DNA of 64,000 nucleotides. Origin: Bacteroidaceae bacterium (GTDB lineage: Bacteria; Bacteroidota; Bacteroidia; Bacteroidales; Bacteroidaceae). The stretch is taken from assembly GCA_024401305.1 (NCBI GenBank), contig JAKSLI010000004.1, positions 1 through 64,000 on the forward strand, in the 5' to 3' direction. The notes below the pieces were generated by a model. It was not told the origin of the DNA. It made no database searches and saw nothing but the letters and a program-made list of their open reading frames with translations. How positions within the stretch are numbered: position 1 is the stretch's first letter; each line of letters starts with the position of its first letter. Of the stretch, positions 60,955-64,000 are shown in pieces. The translations under genes and the position numbers were made by a program.

Positions 60955-62115
60955 TCAGTCATCAGTCATCGTCAGCAATTCTTCTGGCACACATTCTGCC
61001 ATTGCCTTGTAAGCACTTTCGCTTGGATGAAGGTGGTCGCCGGAATCGAATCCCGGGGCAAAGGCTGCAGGATGCTCTGGGTCTCTCACCGCTTTGTCGA
61101 AGTCCACGCATCCATCGAAAATTTCTGATGATAATAGCCATTCGTTCATTTGCTGGCGCATCTTGTCGCGATCTTCATTGTATGTGCGCCATCCGTAGAT
61201 AGGCAAGAGAGTTCCGCTCCATACACTAAGCCCGAGCTTGCGAGCGTGACTCACATAGAGTTCTTCAATGCCTCTCTGTAAATCCTCGCAAGTAGGCATG
61301 TCGCTCCATGGGCGGAACGGGTTGACATCACTGCCCACAGGATGGATAATATCGTTTATGCCGTGCTGTATGATTACCGCTTTTGCACCGGAAACATTGA
61401 GTTCTATTGGAAATCTGGTGGCACCTTTCAGTCCGTATGCAGCGTATGTTATGCAGTTGTACTGGCGAAGGATGCGAGTTCCGCTTACGGCACGGCGAAT
61501 TATTGCCACATTTGCAAAACCTTTATCAACAGCGCGTAGGGCTAGGTAGTCAGGCCAACTTTGGGCTGTTATGGAATCTCCGAAGCAGACAAGCGCGTAG
61601 TTCTTCTCTTCAGTAAGAATGTCAATCGTGTTCAGGAAGTAAAACCAGTTCGTGTTTCGTGTCAGGTCGAGTGGGAGAGTGCCCTGTTCTGCAAAGTCGC
61701 CATACGAGTATTTTCCGCTCGATAGAGGTCCTGTGATAAGTGTGCCGGAGTTCATCTGGGTATAGTCGGCGAAATACATACTTACCTCGACAGTTTCGCC
61801 TGCGTTTATACTGATGCAAATCTCGTCGCTTTCAGTTTCTTTCCCTGGCATAAGAGTGACGCTAGGATTGCAGGAGAAGGTTATTGGCACAGGTATGTAA
61901 CTTTCCTTTTCTTTTATTGCCACGCATGCTTTAGTGAGCGTAACCGGCTCTGTTCCAGTTAGGTTTGAGAAACGGAAACGGAGTTTGCTTCCTGAAAATG
62001 CCATGCGTACAGGATAGCGCAAAGTAATGTTCTTTGCGTAAACACATTCCTTCTGGTCTATGATGGAAGTAGCGTTGCCCCAGCAAGCCACCCATTTGTT
62101 GAATTTGTCAGACAT
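60955..62115 (-). CDS. SGNH/GDSL hydrolase with N-terminal beta-sandwich domain
   Basis: 386 residues. The N-terminal 170 residues are beta-rich (YPVRMAFSGSKLRFRFSNLTG), as in two-domain carbohydrate esterases. The SGNH block I is VCFGDSITAQ (about 185), block III is QHGINDI, and the catalytic Asp-His pair is in SGDHLHPSE. The likely reaction is deacetylation of a glycan. No signal peptide is visible. The last residues (LLTMTDD) are encoded by a TCAGTCATC repeat, so the end may be length-variable. Confidence 0.88.
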   Translation of the reverse strand: MSDKFNKWVACWGNATSIIDQKECVYAKNITLRYPVRMAFSGSKLRFRFSNLTGTEPVTLTKACVAIKEKESYIPVPITFSCNPSVTLMPGKETESDEICISINAGETVEVSMYFADYTQMNSGTLITGPLSSGKYSYGDFAEQGTLPLDLTRNTNWFYFLNTIDILTEEKNYALVCFGDSITAQSWPDYLALRAVDKGFANVAIIRRAVSGTRILRQYNCITYAAYGLKGATRFPIELNVSGAKAVIIQHGINDIIHPVGSDVNPFRPWSDMPTCEDLQRGIEELYVSHARKLGLSVWSGTLLPIYGWRTYNEDRDKMRQQMNEWLLSSEIFDGCVDFDKAVRDPEHPAAFAPGFDSGDHLHPSESAYKAMAECVPEELLTMTDD

Positions 62116-62237
62116 TATTTTGAGGTTATGAAGTTTAGAGGTTGTATGGTTTAGAGGTAACTATTGTACATTTAAGTTGCAAAGTTAAACTATTTTTTGA
62201 AAAAAGATGGAAAATATTGGCATTTCTCCATAAACTT

Positions 62238-62269
62238 TTTGGCATTGTGTGGTAAAAATTATACTTTTG
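62238..62269 (+). promoter_or_regulatory. Promoter of the flavodoxin-like gene
   Basis: TTTG (62238), 20 bases, TACTTTTG (62262-62269), 53 bases before the ATG. Confidence 0.75.
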
Positions 62270-62322
62270 CATAAATATTATGTGAAAAAATAACCCACAT
62301 TTAATAAAACAACGACGATATT

Positions 62323-63159
62323 ATGAAAATTACCAACTCACTACTTATCCTCGGCGCAGCAGTGGCGCTGACAGCTTGTACTGACAAACAGGCAAACACG
62401 GAAAACGCCGAGCAGACGAAATCGCTCGTCATTTATTATTCGCAGACAGGTGCTACTGCCAAGGTGGCAGATTTGATTGCCGAGCAGACTGGTGCCGACA
62501 TGGATTCTGTTGTTGCAGTAAATCCATACAACGGCAGTTTTGACGAGACAATAGCTCGTTGCCAGGACGAGATGAAGAAGGGCGAAGTTCCTGAAGTAAA
62601 GCCCATTGCTCACGACATTGCAAACTACGACACTCTGTATATTGGCACTCCTGTATGGTTCGGCACTATGGCACAGCCTATGGCAGGTTTCCTCAAGACT
62701 GCTAATCTTGAGGGCAAGGTAGTGATACCGTTCGTGACATTCGGAAGTGGCGGTCTGGAGACTACAACTGCTGCCATGAAAACAGCTGCGCCAAAGGCAA
62801 CATTCGTAGATGGCTACGGCGTTCGCAATGCTCGCATAGAAAAGGCTGCAGACGAGGTGAAGACATTCCTCATTCGCCGTGGCATTATTGCCGGTGAAGT
62901 GGAGGATGAATTACCATTTGGCGAAACACGCAAACTGAATGATGCCGACAAGGCATTGTGGCAGGAGGCTTGCGGCGATTATCCAATGCCTCTCGGCACT
63001 CCTGTTTCCGTTGCTGAGCGCAAGGTAAAGGGCGGCACTGAGTATCAGTTTACTGCCGAAAGCAAGGATGCACAAGGTAATGCTGCAAAGGCTGAGGTGT
63101 TTGTGGTAGCCAGCGAAAAGGAAGGCGTAAAGGCTGAGTTCACGCATGTAGTTAGATAA
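62323..63159 (+). CDS. Flavodoxin-like lipoprotein
   Basis: 278 residues. Lipobox cysteine at residue 19 (VALTACTDK), then a flavodoxin fold: FMN phosphate loop YYSQTGATAK (38-47), YIGTPVWFGTMAQP, and FVTFGSGG. A second part (about 195-278) is a small beta domain ending TAESKDAQG...AEFTHVV. Exported flavodoxins are uncommon; this one may carry electrons in the periplasm. It is followed 36 bases later by an SGNH hydrolase gene. Confidence 0.88.
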   Translation: MKITNSLLILGAAVALTACTDKQANTENAEQTKSLVIYYSQTGATAKVADLIAEQTGADMDSVVAVNPYNGSFDETIARCQDEMKKGEVPEVKPIAHDIANYDTLYIGTPVWFGTMAQPMAGFLKTANLEGKVVIPFVTFGSGGLETTTAAMKTAAPKATFVDGYGVRNARIEKAADEVKTFLIRRGIIAGEVEDELPFGETRKLNDADKALWQEACGDYPMPLGTPVSVAERKVKGGTEYQFTAESKDAQGNAAKAEVFVVASEKEGVKAEFTHVVR

Positions 63160-63195
63160 GGTGGTAATTTATAGAACCCGCTATAACCATATATT

Positions 63196-64000
63196 ATGCA
63201 AACAAGATTAACTTTATTTCTACTTCTCTGCTGCACAGTGGTTTGTGCGCAGAAGATTCGTGTGGCTTGCATCGGCAACAGCATCACTTACGGTTACACC
63301 ATTGAAGATCGCGACCATGACAGTTATCCAGCGCAACTTCAGAAATTGCTTGGCGATGAATACCGTGTAGAGAACTTCGGCGTTTGTGGTGCTACGGCTC
63401 AGAACGCAGGCGACCTTCCATGGACAACGACGCCAGAATACAAGAAAGCAAAGGATTTCCAACCGCAGATTGCTGTGTTCAAGCTTGGTACGAACGACAG
63501 CAAACCGCAAAATTGGGTCAGCGCAGAACGCTTCATCAACGATGTGGAGCAGCTCATCAATGAGTTCGTTAACCTACGCAGCAATCCGAAAGTAGTGCTC
63601 TGCCTTCCAGCCAAGGCTTACAAGGAAGCATGGAGCATCCGCGACGAGATAATTCGCAAGCATGAACTCAAGGCATTGAAGGCGTTGGCAAAGAAAAACA
63701 ACTGGCCACTCATCGACCTCTACAAGATGACAAGCGGAAAGGCTGAACTCTTTCCAGACGGTATTCATCCTAACGAGAAGGGCGCAAAGATTATTGCTGA
63801 GGCTGTAGCGAAAGTGGTTCAAAAGCAGGATGTCAAACCTGGTCAGAATGTAGCATCGCAACTTGGATATGATAGCGACTCGTTCGTTACGAAAACAGGC
63901 AAGACTCTCACAATCTCCTTCATCAAGCACGGCACACTCATGCTCGATGTGGATGGCTATACAGTTCACATAGACCCTGTAACAATGTTTGGAACAGACT
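63196..64000 (+). CDS. Secreted SGNH hydrolase fused to a metallo-beta-lactamase-like domain (3'-truncated by window end)
   Basis: At least 268 residues. A signal peptide ending VVCAQ is followed by SGNH block I CIGNSITYG (26-33), LGTND, and FPDGIHPNEKGAK with the catalytic Asp-His. After about residue 215 a new domain starts (SFIKHGTLMLDVDGYTVHIDPV), which has the opening strands of an UlaG-like metallo-hydrolase. The frame is open to the last base. This two-domain order is known in Bacteroidetes. The rest lies outside the window. Confidence 0.8.
   Translation, partial: MQTRLTLFLLLCCTVVCAQKIRVACIGNSITYGYTIEDRDHDSYPAQLQKLLGDEYRVENFGVCGATAQNAGDLPWTTTPEYKKAKDFQPQIAVFKLGTNDSKPQNWVSAERFINDVEQLINEFVNLRSNPKVVLCLPAKAYKEAWSIRDEIIRKHELKALKALAKKNNWPLIDLYKMTSGKAELFPDGIHPNEKGAKIIAEAVAKVVQKQDVKPGQNVASQLGYDSDSFVTKTGKTLTISFIKHGTLMLDVDGYTVHIDPVTMFGTD

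Noticed and set aside
62239..62255. TTGGCATTGTGTGGTAA as another sigma-54 site
   Set aside because: The -12 element is absent, and the site overlaps a good standard promoter for the flavodoxin gene.

Overview
The window looks like chromosome from a Bacteroidales gut or oral anaerobe, most likely Prevotella/Segatella-like. The evidence is about 20 promoters with the Bacteroidetes -7 box (TAnnTTTG, often with TTG/TTTG 19-20 bases upstream), glycine-lipid genes (glsA/glsB), a PNGase F-like secreted enzyme, DUF4112 and DUF3667 proteins, system II cytochrome c assembly, and secreted proteins sharing a short 'GxVIKNGKKxxxK' C-terminal tail. The species call is inference.

Layout. 0-6.5 kb: transporter tail, GH3 beta-glucosidase lipoprotein, a YqiA-type esterase fused to a degenerate nucleotidase-like domain, a GxxExxY protein, and dnaK behind two sigma-54-like promoter matches. 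6.5-13.9 kb: an AT-rich accessory island. It has a non-coding stretch with 11-bp and 22-bp tandem repeats, then a two-gene operon that I read as a DdmDE-type plasmid/phage defence system (SF2 helicase-nuclease plus inactive Argonaute-like protein), then a chimeric remnant of a Fic-type antitoxin gene. 14-17.6 kb: zinc ribbon, secreted NTF2-like protein, MazG-like and PagL-like proteins, and a truncated sigma-factor pseudogene beside a His/Cys-rich membrane protein. 17.9-24.5 kb: a four-gene operon (outer-membrane protein, imelysin lipoprotein, di-heme lipoprotein, ResB-CcsA fusion), probably for iron or heme handling with its own cytochrome c maturation factor. 24.5-38.8 kb: hydrolases, aldo/keto reductase, PNGase F-like enzyme, a radical SAM enzyme next to a Cys-rich protein, membrane proteins, pepD, a secreted tail-bearing protein with a small downstream peptide gene, alpha-amylase and an acyltransferase.

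39.05-48.3 kb is bounded by two identical tRNA-Asn genes in inverted orientation. It holds housekeeping-type enzymes, a second tail-protein plus small-peptide pair, an ATPase, and 1.7 kb of non-coding DNA packed with unrelated palindromes, including a telomere-like GGGTTA palindrome and two dispersed repeat families. 48.5-64 kb: S41 protease, miaA, PBP1A, ttcA-like, leuB with a TPR protein, a histone H1-like winged-helix protein, trmN6, glsA/glsB, an HD hydrolase, a likely small RNA with promoter and terminator, SGNH hydrolases and a flavodoxin lipoprotein.

Two themes stand out. One is the DdmDE-like defence operon with its unusual repeat-rich flank. The other is an abundance of short tandem repeats and repeat-armed palindromes at gene junctions, some of which have entered coding sequence (ccsA) or run up to start codons (miaA, trmN6). 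All database-level claims here come from reading motifs by eye.
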